Source: Allosphingosinicella sp.
GTDB lineage: Bacteria; Pseudomonadota; Alphaproteobacteria; Sphingomonadales; Sphingomonadaceae
Direction: 5' to 3'
Length of the DNA stretch: 64,000 nucleotides
NCBI GenBank assembly: GCA_030447665.1
Contig: JAUJOJ010000006.1
Location: 42,150 to 106,149, forward strand
The notes below the pieces were generated by a model. That model saw only the letters and a list, made by a program, of their open reading frames with translations, searched no databases and was not told the origin of the DNA. The translations under genes were made by a program, and so were the position numbers. Shown here one piece after another: positions 9,049 through 18,522 of the stretch. Each line of letters starts with the position of its first letter. Position 1 is the first letter of the stretch.

Positions 9049-9933
9049 ATGAACCCCGCTAACTTCATTCGGACCATCTGGCACCTGCGCCGGCATCTAT
9101 CGCTGCACCCCCTCACGCGCGATAACGTCACCCGCTCGTTGTTTCGGTTTGGGCGTTATCAAATCGCTTGGCGTGCAGCGCGAGCACCTACAGTCTTGGA
9201 GTGGGTCGGCGGTACACGTCTGATCGTCGGGGCTGGTATGCGGGGCGTCACTGGGGAAGCGTACTTGGGCGTCAACGAATTTGCTGATGTCATGTTCGTC
9301 GCGCACTTACTTCGCCCCGGCGACCTTCTGGTCGATGTAGGCGCCAATGTCGGGAGCTATTCCGTGATGGCGGCTAAAGTCACCGGAGCCGATGTCATTG
9401 CCGTGGAGCCGATCCCCGCGACCGTCCATCAGCTCGAAGATCATATTCGGCTCAACCGCGTGGAGAACCTTGTCGAAGTGGAGGCGGTGGGCGTATCGGA
9501 GAAACCTGGCGAGCTTTGGTTCACCGCCGCAGAAGACGCGCTGAACCACGTTACAGACGCTCCGGATCTGAACGCAATGCGCATCCCAGTAACAACACTC
9601 GACGCCTTGGTCGGCGACCGTACCCCAACATGTATCAAAATTGACGTGGAACAGCACGAACTCGCCGTCATTGCTGGAGCAGAAAAGACCCTTTCCTTGG
9701 CCGGGCTCCGCGCTGTTTTGATCGAAACGGGGCCGGCGATACGAACGGAGGAATTTCGTAGAACCTTCGCCAAGCATGGTCTGCATCCTCACAGTTACGA
9801 TCCCTTGAACCGGAAACTGACGAGGACGGAAGAACTGGGATACCACAACACCTTGTTTGTGAAAGATGCTGCCTTCGTCGCAGCAAGGTTGCGTGAGGCA
9901 CCGCTAGTTAAGGCGGGTGCGCGCACCATCTAG
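9049..9933 (+). CDS. FkbM-family SAM-dependent methyltransferase
   Basis: About 294 residues. The SAM-binding motif LLVDVGANVGSYSVMAAK is followed by VIAVEPIPATV, and the FkbM ending CIKIDVEQHELAVIAGAE is present. FkbM-type enzymes O-methylate hydroxyls on sugars or polyketides, and in polysaccharide loci they usually methylate a glycan residue. The frame is open from 8806, but ATG 9049 (MNPANFIRT) with GCGGAG upstream gives the expected length, and the upstream residues look random. It is the first gene of the exopolysaccharide block on this side and converges with the minus-strand GT2 gene that follows. A second FkbM gene sits at 17,719. Confidence 0.85.
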   Translation: MNPANFIRTIWHLRRHLSLHPLTRDNVTRSLFRFGRYQIAWRAARAPTVLEWVGGTRLIVGAGMRGVTGEAYLGVNEFADVMFVAHLLRPGDLLVDVGANVGSYSVMAAKVTGADVIAVEPIPATVHQLEDHIRLNRVENLVEVEAVGVSEKPGELWFTAAEDALNHVTDAPDLNAMRIPVTTLDALVGDRTPTCIKIDVEQHELAVIAGAEKTLSLAGLRAVLIETGPAIRTEEFRRTFAKHGLHPHSYDPLNRKLTRTEELGYHNTLFVKDAAFVAARLREAPLVKAGARTI

Positions 9934-9976
9934 CCGAGAGATTTTCATCTCCTTTGATGCATCTGGTTCTTGTAAG

Positions 9977-10975
9977 CTATTTACGAACTCCATGTACCAA
10001 CTGCTTTGCTCTCATGTACAGCGAAGGACTCGACGCGAGAATTGCTCTCAGGATCAACGTCAAGTCAGTAGCGGCGCGGAGTGGAAGAACTGGGTCGATC
10101 TGAGCGGCCCGTCGCAAAAATTTTGCTATCCCCGCCACATCCCGGTTTCGCAAATATCCGATGCACGACGACTTCGTCGTCTTATACCGCATCGCCCGCT
10201 GCCACCGCTTTACGAATCCAGAATCCATTCCCTTCGCCTGTGCAAACATTGCAATACCGTCGATCAAAGCGAAATTGCGCGTGTATTTCTCGATGTCGGA
10301 CCTACGCGTTTCGTTTGCCCCATGTTGAACCCATGCTGCCACAACCCGGGGCAAAAAGCCCACTTTGGCGCCTACGATCAATCTTAGAAATGACTCCCAG
10401 TCGTTACGCGGGATAGCCGGATCCCAGTAGAAGCCAATCTGAACGGCTGGCGCTCTGCGGTAAATGATAGAGTTGTGATTCCAAAGCACCTTCCCCCCCG
10501 CATATCGAGCAAAAAAATCTACGTCAGTCATCACTTCCGGGTGGCGACCGTTCTTTATGGCTATTTTCCTTTCTGCTGTTTCTTGATGATATTCAGCGTA
10601 GTCCGCAAAGATTAACCTTATCTCCGGATTAGTCGCAGCGAGGCTCATAGCTGCGGAAATAAACCCTCCATCCAGGAAGAAGTCATCTCCATCCAAGTTA
10701 ACAATCCAGTCTCCATGGGCTTTGTTATAGAGGCCGCAGTGATAGTTTCTTAGAATCCCAATGTTTTCTTCGTTTCGAGAATAGGTTAGCCTTGGATCCC
10801 CTCGTTCAGCAATAAACCTCTCCACCACCGCCTGCGTCTGGTCCGGCGAGCTGTCATCGGAGACGATCACCTCCAGGTGGGGATAGTCTTGATCCAGCGC
10901 ACTCTCGATTGCTCGGACAATGTACTGATCTTGCTTGTAGGTCGGTATTAGTATCGAGACGATTGGAGGCGCCAT
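9977..10975 (-). CDS. Glycosyltransferase family 2
   Basis: A 332-residue GT-A enzyme. It opens IVSILIPTYKQDQYI, has the nucleotide-binding VIVSDDSSPDQT, and shows the metal-binding DXD-like motif LDGDDFF. A catalytic-base region is suggested by RNDWESFLRL. It should transfer a sugar from an NDP donor to the growing lipid-linked repeat unit at the cytoplasmic face. The gene follows the asparagine-synthase-like gene on the minus strand with 152 bases between them. The local base composition is more AT-rich than its neighbours, which may hint at separate acquisition. Donor and linkage cannot be inferred. Confidence 0.85.
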   Translation of the reverse strand: MAPPIVSILIPTYKQDQYIVRAIESALDQDYPHLEVIVSDDSSPDQTQAVVERFIAERGDPRLTYSRNEENIGILRNYHCGLYNKAHGDWIVNLDGDDFFLDGGFISAAMSLAATNPEIRLIFADYAEYHQETAERKIAIKNGRHPEVMTDVDFFARYAGGKVLWNHNSIIYRRAPAVQIGFYWDPAIPRNDWESFLRLIVGAKVGFLPRVVAAWVQHGANETRRSDIEKYTRNFALIDGIAMFAQAKGMDSGFVKRWQRAMRYKTTKSSCIGYLRNRDVAGIAKFLRRAAQIDPVLPLRAATDLTLILRAILASSPSLYMRAKQLVHGVRK

Positions 10976-11127
10976 CTAAGAGACTCCCTTGGTTCCACTA
11001 TGATGGGCTACCGCCCGATAGGCGCCACTCCATGTCGCGAGACTGCCGCGATATTTGGAACACGACCCGCTATCGCCCCCCAGTTCCTGTCGACCTTCCT
11101 CGGCAGTACGTCTCCGCTCCATCTGGG

Positions 11128-13104
11128 TTACGAGGTGCCCCAATGGGCCAGCCATGCTTGAAACATCAAGAGAGACCAGAGGGCGGACGGGGCATCGTCC
11201 ACTCGGGCGAGGTGCTGCGCCCAGCGGCGGCGTACGATTTTGGGATCCAGGAAGCCTTGCTGGGCCAGCCGCTTCTCGTCGAGCAGATCCTCCGCCCAGG
11301 GCCGCAGCTCGCCGCGGATCCATTCGCCCACAGGAACACCGAAACCCGCCTTAGGGCGGTCGACCAGTGCCCGCGGCGCCTCTCGGTAGAGCAGCTGGCG
11401 GAGGATGTATTTGCCCTCACCGCCGCGGACCTTCATTGCGTCAGGCACCCGGGCGGCCACTTCGGCAACCCTATGGTCTAAGAAGGGCACCCGAGTTTCG
11501 AGGCTGACGGCCATCGCGGCGCGATCGACCTTACAGAGGATGTCGTCCGGAAGATACGTCGCGGCGTCCAAAGAGATCATGCGCATCAGCTCGCTACCGT
11601 CTTGCCCCTCCGGCAATTCGACCTCGGTCGCACGGTCTGCGTTCAAGCCGAGCACAGGTGACCGCTGGAAACTCCACTCGTCGAGGAAACTGCCATAGAC
11701 GTGCTCCATCGAGCGCGCGCCAGCGACGACGCGGAAGGCCTTCTGCACTTTAGTTCCGAAGCCCGCCTTGCCCGGTGGCCCAAAGAGCCCCAGCGCGCGC
11801 GTCCACGCAGCTGCCGGCACGCGGCCCAGCGGCTCGCCCACCGCCCGTCGGATGGCCGCTGGAACGAGTTGCATTTTCGACCAGATTCGTGGGGCAGCCA
11901 GGTACCGATTGTATCCCGCGAACAGCTCGTCGCCGCCGTCTCCCGACAAAGCAACCTTGACGTCTTCCCGCGCGAACCGGCTGACGAGGTGTGTCGGGAT
12001 CTGCGAAGCATCGCCGAGCGGCTCGTCGTACATGGAGGGGAGGAGCGGAATAACCTGCTGAACTTCGCTGACGGTGACATACCGCTCGTTGTGGATCGTG
12101 CCGAGCTGCCGGGCGACCGCTTTTGCGTGCTCCGCCTCATTGAGACTCGCTTCTTCGAAACCCATTGAAAATGTGCGAACCGCGTTGGGCGAATATTTTT
12201 GATACAGCGAAACGACGATCGAGGAATCGACCCCGCCTGAAAGGAATGCCCCTACCGGAACGTCAGCGACCGATTGGCCCTTGATAGAGGCGCCAAGCGC
12301 GTGCTCGAGCCGATCAATCGCCTCTTGCTCGTCCTCCAAAGGGTCGAGCGCGCCTTTGCGGAGGACATCGGCGTAAGACCAGTAACGTTCGATCCGTGGG
12401 TCTCGCGCCCCGTCCCCGATGAGCGGTGGCTCCGACAGCGGATGCAGCGCGGCTTCCGGAGAAATTCCGAGGATGGAACCTGGTTGAAGCTTGTAGATCC
12501 GCTCATAGATCGAATGTGGCCCGGGAATGTAGGTCCGGCTCAAATAGAGATCCAGCGCACGGCGGTTGACCGGATTATCGAACCTTGGGTGGGTCCGCAT
12601 TGCCTTTAGTTCGGAAGCGAAGAGGAAGTCGCCGGCCACCCAGCCGTAATAAAGCGGCTTCTCGCCAAAACGGTCACGCGCCAGGAACAGGCGGCGCTCG
12701 CGTTTGTCCCAAAGTGCGAGTGCGAACATTCCGACGGAGCGCTCCAGGGTGGCGGCGAGTCCCCATGCCGCGATGCACTCGAGAAGTGTCTCCGTATCCG
12801 AGTGTCCACGCCAGGCGACGTCCTCGCCGCTCCGCGCCTCGAGGTCTTCGCGTAACTCCAGATGATTGTAGATCTCGCCGTTGTAGGAGAGGACGTAGCG
12901 GCGGCTCGCTGACTCCATCGGCTGGTGGCCGAGTGGCGAAAGATCGACGACTGAAAGGCGCCGGTGGCCAAGCCCAACCCGGGCTTCCGAATCGACCCAC
13001 ACGCCCTCGTCGTCGGGACCGCGATGGACGATCGGATCCACCATCCGCTTCACCTTGCGGATGTCGATGCCGTCGGAAGCTATGATACCGGCGATGCCGC
13101 ACAT
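11128..13104 (-). CDS. asnB: Asparagine synthase-like glutamine amidotransferase
   Basis: 658 residues, the full length for the AsnB family. The mature N-terminal nucleophile is Cys2 of MCGIAGIIAS. The glutaminase domain covers roughly the first 220 residues (RGPDDEGV, LGHRRLSVVDLS, YNGEIYNH). The synthetase domain has the PP-loop FLSGGVDSS near residue 268 and ALSGDGGDELFAGYNRY. It would hydrolyse glutamine and use ATP to amidate a carboxylate. Within a polysaccharide locus, relatives are often thought to amidate uronic acids or acyl groups rather than aspartate; that is inference here. It is transcribed away from the aminosugar genes, across a 375-base divergent gap. Confidence 0.88.
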   Translation of the reverse strand: MCGIAGIIASDGIDIRKVKRMVDPIVHRGPDDEGVWVDSEARVGLGHRRLSVVDLSPLGHQPMESASRRYVLSYNGEIYNHLELREDLEARSGEDVAWRGHSDTETLLECIAAWGLAATLERSVGMFALALWDKRERRLFLARDRFGEKPLYYGWVAGDFLFASELKAMRTHPRFDNPVNRRALDLYLSRTYIPGPHSIYERIYKLQPGSILGISPEAALHPLSEPPLIGDGARDPRIERYWSYADVLRKGALDPLEDEQEAIDRLEHALGASIKGQSVADVPVGAFLSGGVDSSIVVSLYQKYSPNAVRTFSMGFEEASLNEAEHAKAVARQLGTIHNERYVTVSEVQQVIPLLPSMYDEPLGDASQIPTHLVSRFAREDVKVALSGDGGDELFAGYNRYLAAPRIWSKMQLVPAAIRRAVGEPLGRVPAAAWTRALGLFGPPGKAGFGTKVQKAFRVVAGARSMEHVYGSFLDEWSFQRSPVLGLNADRATEVELPEGQDGSELMRMISLDAATYLPDDILCKVDRAAMAVSLETRVPFLDHRVAEVAARVPDAMKVRGGEGKYILRQLLYREAPRALVDRPKAGFGVPVGEWIRGELRPWAEDLLDEKRLAQQGFLDPKIVRRRWAQHLARVDDAPSALWSLLMFQAWLAHWGTS

Positions 13105-13479
13105 TCGCGAGAGTAGTAGCGTCCGCGCACCGGCTGAACCAGAGCTTCCGGCATTACCTTCAGATTTGCGGCATTTTAGAAAAATTTCGTTCCAGACGGA
13201 CAGGCTTCTCAGCGTTCGTTGAGCAGGGCTCGTTCAGGTGCGTGAATGCCTCCGCCGCTGCGTTCGAGCTTTTTTTCGGGCAAGCGGTATCCATTGATCA
13301 AGTAAAAAGGTGCCTACTAATCAATGAATCCCACCTTGAGCAGGCGCGGCCGCTTGTAGGGGCGGGCGCACTAAAGATTGTTTCGCGATGTCCCTGCACG
13401 GTGCACATTTTCCTCCTCTGGCGCGGGGCCTTGTTCAAGGGCATCCCCGATGATTATGCTCAGCCGAGGTGCTACGAAG
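13105..13479. promoter_or_regulatory. Divergent intergenic region, asnB-like / aminosugar genes
   Basis: This gap of 375 bases separates two gene sets read outward. It is locally AT-rich (around 13,160-13,190 and 13,265-13,330), as expected for promoters on both strands. I see no clear operator or paired -35/-10 boxes. A purine-rich GAGGTGCTACGAAG precedes the ATG at 13,480 and serves as ribosome site. Confidence 0.35.
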
Positions 13480-14328
13480 ATGACCGATCAACAAGATAGA
13501 GGCCCGAGCATTGCGCCTGGCGTCGAGGTTCCGCCGACGGCGAAAATTGCTCATGATGTTTCTGTCGGTCCCGGCGCTCTCCTGACGTCGCGTCTGACCG
13601 TCGAACCGGGAGTGAGCATTGGCCCCGGCGTCATTTTTGCGGAAGACGGCTCACGGCCGACGGTTCTTCGCGCCGGCACGGTCGTTGGTGCGGGGGCCGT
13701 GATTGGCGCCGGAGTTGAATTGGGCTGGGGTGCGCACGTCCAACCGGGCAGCGTCGTTCTAGGATCAGTGCCGCCCAACGCCATCGTACGCGGTAACCCA
13801 GCGCAGATCGTGGGCTACACGGAAGGGTCGGCAGGCGGCCGAGAGTCTGGCGATGCTATCTTAACGGTGGATCCTCCGGGAGGTGATGTTCGCAATGCGA
13901 CGCCACATGCGATCGGGGTGGGGCAGGCGGCTCTTTACCGAATGCCGCTGATCACGGATCTTCGGGGCAGTCTCACAGTGGGAGAATTCGAGCAAGGCTT
14001 GCCGTTCCTGCCGAAGCGGTACTTCATCGTTTTCGCCGTCCCTTCCGAGGAGCTGCGCGGCGAACACGCCCACCGACAATGTGAGCAGTTCCTGGTGTGT
14101 GTTCAGGGTTCCTGCCGAGCGCTTCTGGACGATGGCGTCGCACGTCGTGAAGTTATCCTCGATCAGCCCAGTCTCGGGCTCTACATGCCACCCCTCATTT
14201 GGGGGACCCAGTATCGGTACACGCGTGACGCCGTCCTGCTGGTCTTTGCATCGCATTCATATGATAGCGCGGACTACATCCGGACCTATGGCGAGTTTCG
14301 GGAAGAGGTGGGACGGAAAAATTCATGA
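13480..14328 (+). CDS. FdtD-like fusion: acyltransferase plus dTDP-4-oxo-6-deoxyhexose 3,4-ketoisomerase
   Basis: About 282 residues in two domains. Residues 1-115 are a left-handed beta-helix acyltransferase with hexapeptide-like repeats (VSVGPGALL, VSIGPGVIF, AVIGAGVEL) ending in IVRGNPAQIVG. Residues 150-280 are a WxcM/FdtA cupin: RGSLTVGEFEQGLPF, RYFIVFAVPS, GEHAHRQCEQFLVC and the end YIRTYGEF. The cupin converts dTDP-4-oxo-6-deoxyglucose to the 3-oxo isomer; the helix would acylate the later 3-amino group. Bifunctional fusions of this kind are known. ATG 13,480 is chosen since upstream residues lack homology character. It overlaps the aminotransferase by four bases (ATGA), so the two are translationally coupled. 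Confidence 0.85.
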   Translation: MTDQQDRGPSIAPGVEVPPTAKIAHDVSVGPGALLTSRLTVEPGVSIGPGVIFAEDGSRPTVLRAGTVVGAGAVIGAGVELGWGAHVQPGSVVLGSVPPNAIVRGNPAQIVGYTEGSAGGRESGDAILTVDPPGGDVRNATPHAIGVGQAALYRMPLITDLRGSLTVGEFEQGLPFLPKRYFIVFAVPSEELRGEHAHRQCEQFLVCVQGSCRALLDDGVARREVILDQPSLGLYMPPLIWGTQYRYTRDAVLLVFASHSYDSADYIRTYGEFREEVGRKNS

Positions 14329-15431
14329 TCCCATTTCTAGAGCTGCGTCCGGCCTATCTGGAACTCAAGCACGAGATCGACGCCGCCGTTGCGCGGGTGC
14401 TTGACAGCGGCTGGTACATCTTCGGCCAGGAGGTGGAGGCGTTTGAGGCGGAATTCGCAGCTTTTTGCGAGGCTTCGCATTGCGTGGGAGTGGGCAATGG
14501 GCTGGACGCGCTGCACCTCGCGCTTCGTGCCATGGACATCGGGCCTGGAGACGAGGTGATCGTCAGCAGCAACAGTTATATCGCGACGCTGCTCGCAGTT
14601 AGCCTCGTGGGCGCAACGCCGGTGCTCGTCGAGCCCGATCCGGTGACGCACAACCTCGACCCGAGCCGGATCGAGGCCGCGCTTACGGAGAGAACCCAGG
14701 TTCTCCTTCCGACCCATCTCTACGGACAACCCGCCGATCTCGATCCGATGCTTGATCTTGCCCGACAGCATGGGCTGAGGCTGCTCGAAGATGCTGCGCA
14801 GGCGCATGGAGCCCGTTACAAGGGCCGTTGCATCGGCGCTCACGGCGATGCGGTGGCGTGGAGCTTCTATCCAAGCAAGAACTTGGGGGCGATTGGCGAT
14901 GCCGGAGCAATCACGACCAACGATCCGGACATCGCCGCACGGGTGAGGGCGCTTGGCAATTACGGCTCATCTGTGCGTTATGTGAACGAAATCAAGGGCA
15001 TCAACTCCCGGCTTGACCCAATCCAGGCCGCCATCCTTCGGGTAAAGCTTGCGCATCTCGATGACTGGAACCGACGTCGGGGCGGCATCGCTGACTTCTA
15101 CTCAGGCCAGCTCGCCGGAACAGCCATCGAACTGCCGTTCGTGCCGGACTGGGCCGATCCCGTGTGGCATCTGTACGTCGTGCAGTCGGACGAGCGGGAC
15201 TCGCTGAAGGACGCTCTCGTCGCCAGGGGAATTCAAACGCAGATCCATTATCCGATACCGCCCCACCTGCAGCGAGCTTATGTCGAACTCGGCTTGGCGG
15301 AAGGGCATTTCCCTGTTGCCGAGCGGCTAGCCAATCGCGTTCTCAGCCTCCCTCTTGGGCCGCAGCTCGAAGCAGACGAGGCGGAACGGGTGGCGGAAGC
15401 GGTCCGGATGTCCCTCGGGGACTTGGCCTGA
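14325..15431 (+). CDS. DegT/DnrJ/EryC1 sugar 3-aminotransferase
   Basis: 368 residues, a fold-type I PLP enzyme of the sugar aminotransferase family. The PLP lysine lies in SFYPSKNLGAIGDAG near residue 184. Other signatures are VGVGNGLDALHLALRA, LPTHLYGQPADL and LLEDAAQAHGA. It would place an amino group at C3 of the dTDP-3-oxo-6-deoxyhexose made by the coupled upstream ketoisomerase, giving dTDP-Qui3N or dTDP-Fuc3N, with glutamate as usual donor. The start overlaps the preceding stop. Together with the acyltransferase at 15,525 it completes a 3-acylamino-3,6-dideoxyhexose pathway. The dTDP-glucose synthase and dehydratase are not in the window. Confidence 0.9.
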   Translation: MIPFLELRPAYLELKHEIDAAVARVLDSGWYIFGQEVEAFEAEFAAFCEASHCVGVGNGLDALHLALRAMDIGPGDEVIVSSNSYIATLLAVSLVGATPVLVEPDPVTHNLDPSRIEAALTERTQVLLPTHLYGQPADLDPMLDLARQHGLRLLEDAAQAHGARYKGRCIGAHGDAVAWSFYPSKNLGAIGDAGAITTNDPDIAARVRALGNYGSSVRYVNEIKGINSRLDPIQAAILRVKLAHLDDWNRRRGGIADFYSGQLAGTAIELPFVPDWADPVWHLYVVQSDERDSLKDALVARGIQTQIHYPIPPHLQRAYVELGLAEGHFPVAERLANRVLSLPLGPQLEADEAERVAEAVRMSLGDLA

Positions 15432-15524
15432 AAGGCGAATCACGCCCACCTGCGAAATCGGTGGTTGGAGCCTTCCAGCGCAGATGAGGATCTGGTGCTA
15501 TGGCAGAACGGCGCGTTGGATCGG

Positions 15525-16016
15525 CTAAGCCTCCACAACTCCGGAAATGAGCTGCCTCGCGGGATTTCCGACCCACGTCTCGCCAGCGGGAACGTCCCTG
15601 GTGACGACTGCGCCTGCGCCGATCATCGCCCGCTCTCCGATCGTGACGCCGGGGAGGATAACGGCACCCGCGCCGATGCTGGCTCCGCGCTTCACAAGGG
15701 TCATTGGATGCACTTCGAGGAATTCTTTTGAGCGAGGCTTTTTGTTATTGGTGAAGGTGGCGTTGGGGCCGCAGAAAACGTCGTCTTCGAGAATCACTCC
15801 GTCCCACACATAGACGCCGCACTTGAGTGTCACCCGGTCGCCCAAAACCGCGCCGCCCTCGACGAGTGTGTGCGCGTTCAGATTGCAATCTGATCCGATC
15901 CTCGCTCCCGCAAGTACAATCGCGAACTGCCAGATGCGCGTATCAGCGCCGATCGATGTTTCCGCGGATACGACTGCGAGTGGGTGGATCTGCGGGACCG
16001 CTAGGTCATCGGCCAT
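15525..16016 (-). CDS. Left-handed beta-helix sugar N-acyltransferase (WbpD/FdtC-like)
   Basis: 163 residues made almost wholly of hexapeptide repeats: TSIGADTRIWQFAIVLAGARIG, VYVWDGVILEDDVFCGPNATFTN, ASIGAGAVILPGVTIGERAMIG. The FTNNKKPRS segment is typical of WbpD/QdtC-type N-acetyltransferases that modify dTDP-3-amino or UDP-3-amino sugars using acetyl-CoA. The C-terminus WVGNPARQL closes the helix. It converges on the aminotransferase gene, 93 bases apart. It appears to duplicate the acyltransferase half of the FdtD-like fusion, so one of the two may act on another sugar or with another acyl group. Confidence 0.85.
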   Translation of the reverse strand: MADDLAVPQIHPLAVVSAETSIGADTRIWQFAIVLAGARIGSDCNLNAHTLVEGGAVLGDRVTLKCGVYVWDGVILEDDVFCGPNATFTNNKKPRSKEFLEVHPMTLVKRGASIGAGAVILPGVTIGERAMIGAGAVVTRDVPAGETWVGNPARQLISGVVEA

Positions 16017-16116
16017 GGACGGAGTTCGCTGTCCTAACGGAATTGACTTGTGCTAGAAGAGGCTGTCAACAACCATCTTGTCCGTACCAGACCGGGGGAT
16101 CAAGGAAAGAGTTGGC

Positions 16117-17608
16117 GTGGAAACCTCCTATCGTCAAATCTTGCGATCCTCGTCGATCATTGGCGGCGCCTCTATCATCAACATCCTGGTTGGCCTCGCG
16201 CGCCTGAAGGCGGCTGCGTTGCTGCTGGGGCCCGCCGGCGTCGGACTGATTGGGCTTTTGCAGAGCCTGCTTGCAACGGGCGCGGCGATCGCTGGCCTGG
16301 GCGTCGGCACCTCAAGCGTGCGGCAGGTCGCGGAGAGCGTGGCCGCGGGTCAGGAAGAGCAACTTGCAGTCATCCGGCGGGCTTTGCTCCTTACCACCTT
16401 GGCGCTTTCGATTGCAGGCGCCGTGCTATTGTGGGCCCTGCGACAGCCGGTGGCACGGCATGTGCTCGGCGATCATGGTCTGGCGCCGTCGGTTGGCTGG
16501 CTTGGGTGGCGGTGGCCTTCACACTCATGGGAGGCTCGCAAATCGCGCTGCTGAACGGGTATCGGCGCGTCGGCGACATCGCACGGGTGAGTGTCTATTC
16601 CGCCATCCTTGGCACGGTGGCGGGCGTGGCGGCACTCGCACTCTGGGGGCAGGCGGGCATAATCCTGTATGTGGTGACCGCCCCACTATCGTTGGTCATT
16701 GTCGCATCATGGACGGCGTCCCGGCTCCCGCGGCCCGCAGCTGCGAAACTGCCTTTGGCGAAGGTTTGGGCGCAGTCCTCGGCGATAATCCGGCTCGGCG
16801 TGACGTTCATGCTGGCGGGGCTAGCAGGTGCCGCGGCGTTGCTGATCGCACGTGCGATCGTCAGTCGCGACGCTGGGGGTGTTGCGCTCGGGGATTTCAC
16901 CGCCGCCTGGACGATTTCGATGACCTATATCGGCTTCGTCCTGCAGGCGATGGCGACCGATTACTATCCGAGGCTCGCCGCGGCCATGCACGATCAAGCG
17001 ACCGCGAACCGTCTGATCAACGAGCAGTCGGAGATCGCGCTCATACTGGCGGCGCCAATCCTCCTCGCGCTGCAGGCGGGAGCTCCCTGATCGTTCTTCT
17101 ACTCTATTCCAGTGAATTTGGAGGCGCCGTCGATATCCTGCGCTGGCAGATAATCGGGGATGTCCTTAAGATCGCAAGCTGGCCGCTCGGCTTCATATTG
17201 GCGGCCTCGCGCAGAGGCCGAGCGTTCCTTGCCTCAGAAATACTCGCTTGGAGTAGCTTCATCGCCTTCATCTGGCTCGGCATTGGTTATTTGGGACCAG
17301 AGGCCACCGGGATCGGCTTCTGTCTGATGTATGCGATTTACCTGCCGATCGTCTATTGGCTTGCCCGGCGGCAAATCGGCTTCCGCTGGAACCGAAGAGT
17401 TTCGGCTGCGGCGCTGCTGCTGCTGACGGCAACTGCGGCAATCGGGTTAGCGGGAGCTAAATCTTCGATCGCGGGCCTAGCAACCGGTGCGCTGGGGACG
17501 GGGCTTAGCCTCCTTTATGCCTTTCGCCGGTTGAAGGATCTGCAAGTGCTCGGCGGGATTCCCGGTGCGATCCGAGCGAAGCTGATGCGGCGTGGTAGTG
17601 AAAGTTAG
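16117..17608 (+). pseudogene. wzx: Wzx-type repeat-unit flippase, two frameshifts as read
   Basis: Three consecutive frames together give a PST/MATE-type flippase of about 497 residues with roughly 12 membrane spans. The start GTG 16,117 has AAGGAAAG upstream; then come SSSIIGGASIINILVGLARL and many hydrophobic helices. The frame changes near 16,490 (around VGWLAWVAVAF) and near 17,085. At the second site, one more C in the CCC run would restore QAGAPLIVLLLYSSEFGG. It should move the lipid-linked repeat unit across the inner membrane, an essential step for a Wzy-dependent locus. The rest of the pathway is intact, so a sequence error is as likely as real inactivation. Confidence 0.75.
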
Positions 17609-17718
17609 GAAGACGCGCAGAGCATTGGTCAGTGAGGCGGGCGCTGTTAAAAGCCGCTTTTCTGGCACGCCATCAAAGGCCGTGCTGACGCCGACCAGCC
17701 GCATGGGGAGGATATAGA

Positions 17719-18522
17719 TTGGGACTGCGCAACTTCCTTCACCGAAGCCTGGCGCCCCTCATCTACGGCGACGGCTTTGCCGTCGTTCCCGCTCGAATCA
17801 ATCATGAATGGGCGGAACGGCAGTTCCTAAGGCGTTTCCTGAAGCGCCTCGGCGTCGACTGCGTCTTCGATGTCGGTGCCAATATCGGCGAATATGGAAG
17901 CGACATTCGAACTTTGGGATATCGCGGGCTGATCATGTCTTTCGAGCCCGATCCAAGCTGTTTCGCGCATCTCTCCGCCAGAGCCGCGCCCGATCCGAAT
18001 TGGCACGTTTTCAACACGGCTCTCGGCAGCGCCGTGGGGGAAGGCGAATTTAACGTGATGGCCGTGCCCGTCTTTAACTCCTTTCGAGCGCCGTCAATCG
18101 AGGAGACTAACAGCTTCCAAACACACAACAGCGTCGTCGAGCGGATCAAAGTGCCCATTGAGACGCTTGGGCGACTGCTCCCTGAGCTACAGGCCCGCTA
18201 CCGGTTCGCGCGCCCATATCTGAAAATGGATACGCAGGGTTTTGAACTGGAGATTTTCCGGGGGGCCGAGGACGTGCACAGGCTGTTGGTCGGGGTCCAG
18301 AGCGAGGTATCGGTGAAGCGTATTTATGACGATGTCGTGCCATGGACGGAAGCGATCGCTGAATATGAGCAGGCAGGCTTCGAGCTCGCTGCGCTTTACC
18401 CGGTCAACCCTCACCTTCCCCAATTGGTCGAGTTCGACTGTTTTCTCGTGCCACGCGATAGCGCAACGCTCAGTCAATCGTCGACCACGCAGGCACTCGG
18501 GCGCGCGCCAGGAGATATTTGA
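17719..18522 (+). CDS. FkbM-family SAM-dependent methyltransferase
   Basis: 267 residues, starting at TTG 17,719 (GLRNFLHRSLAPLIYG). The SAM site CVFDVGANIGEYGSDIRTLG is followed by MSFEPDPSCFAHL, and the characteristic YLKMDTQGFELEIFRGA is present. It probably O-methylates a sugar of the repeat unit. It follows the flippase on the same strand after 110 bases. Its last 53 bases overlap the end of the convergent GT2 gene. It is only distantly similar to the FkbM gene at 9,049, so two different hydroxyls may be methylated. Confidence 0.85.
   Translation: MGLRNFLHRSLAPLIYGDGFAVVPARINHEWAERQFLRRFLKRLGVDCVFDVGANIGEYGSDIRTLGYRGLIMSFEPDPSCFAHLSARAAPDPNWHVFNTALGSAVGEGEFNVMAVPVFNSFRAPSIEETNSFQTHNSVVERIKVPIETLGRLLPELQARYRFARPYLKMDTQGFELEIFRGAEDVHRLLVGVQSEVSVKRIYDDVVPWTEAIAEYEQAGFELAALYPVNPHLPQLVEFDCFLVPRDSATLSQSSTTQALGRAPGDI

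Noticed and set aside
18146..18477. Minus-strand frames inside the second FkbM gene
   Set aside because: The plus strand has FkbM motifs throughout; the minus-strand frames have none.
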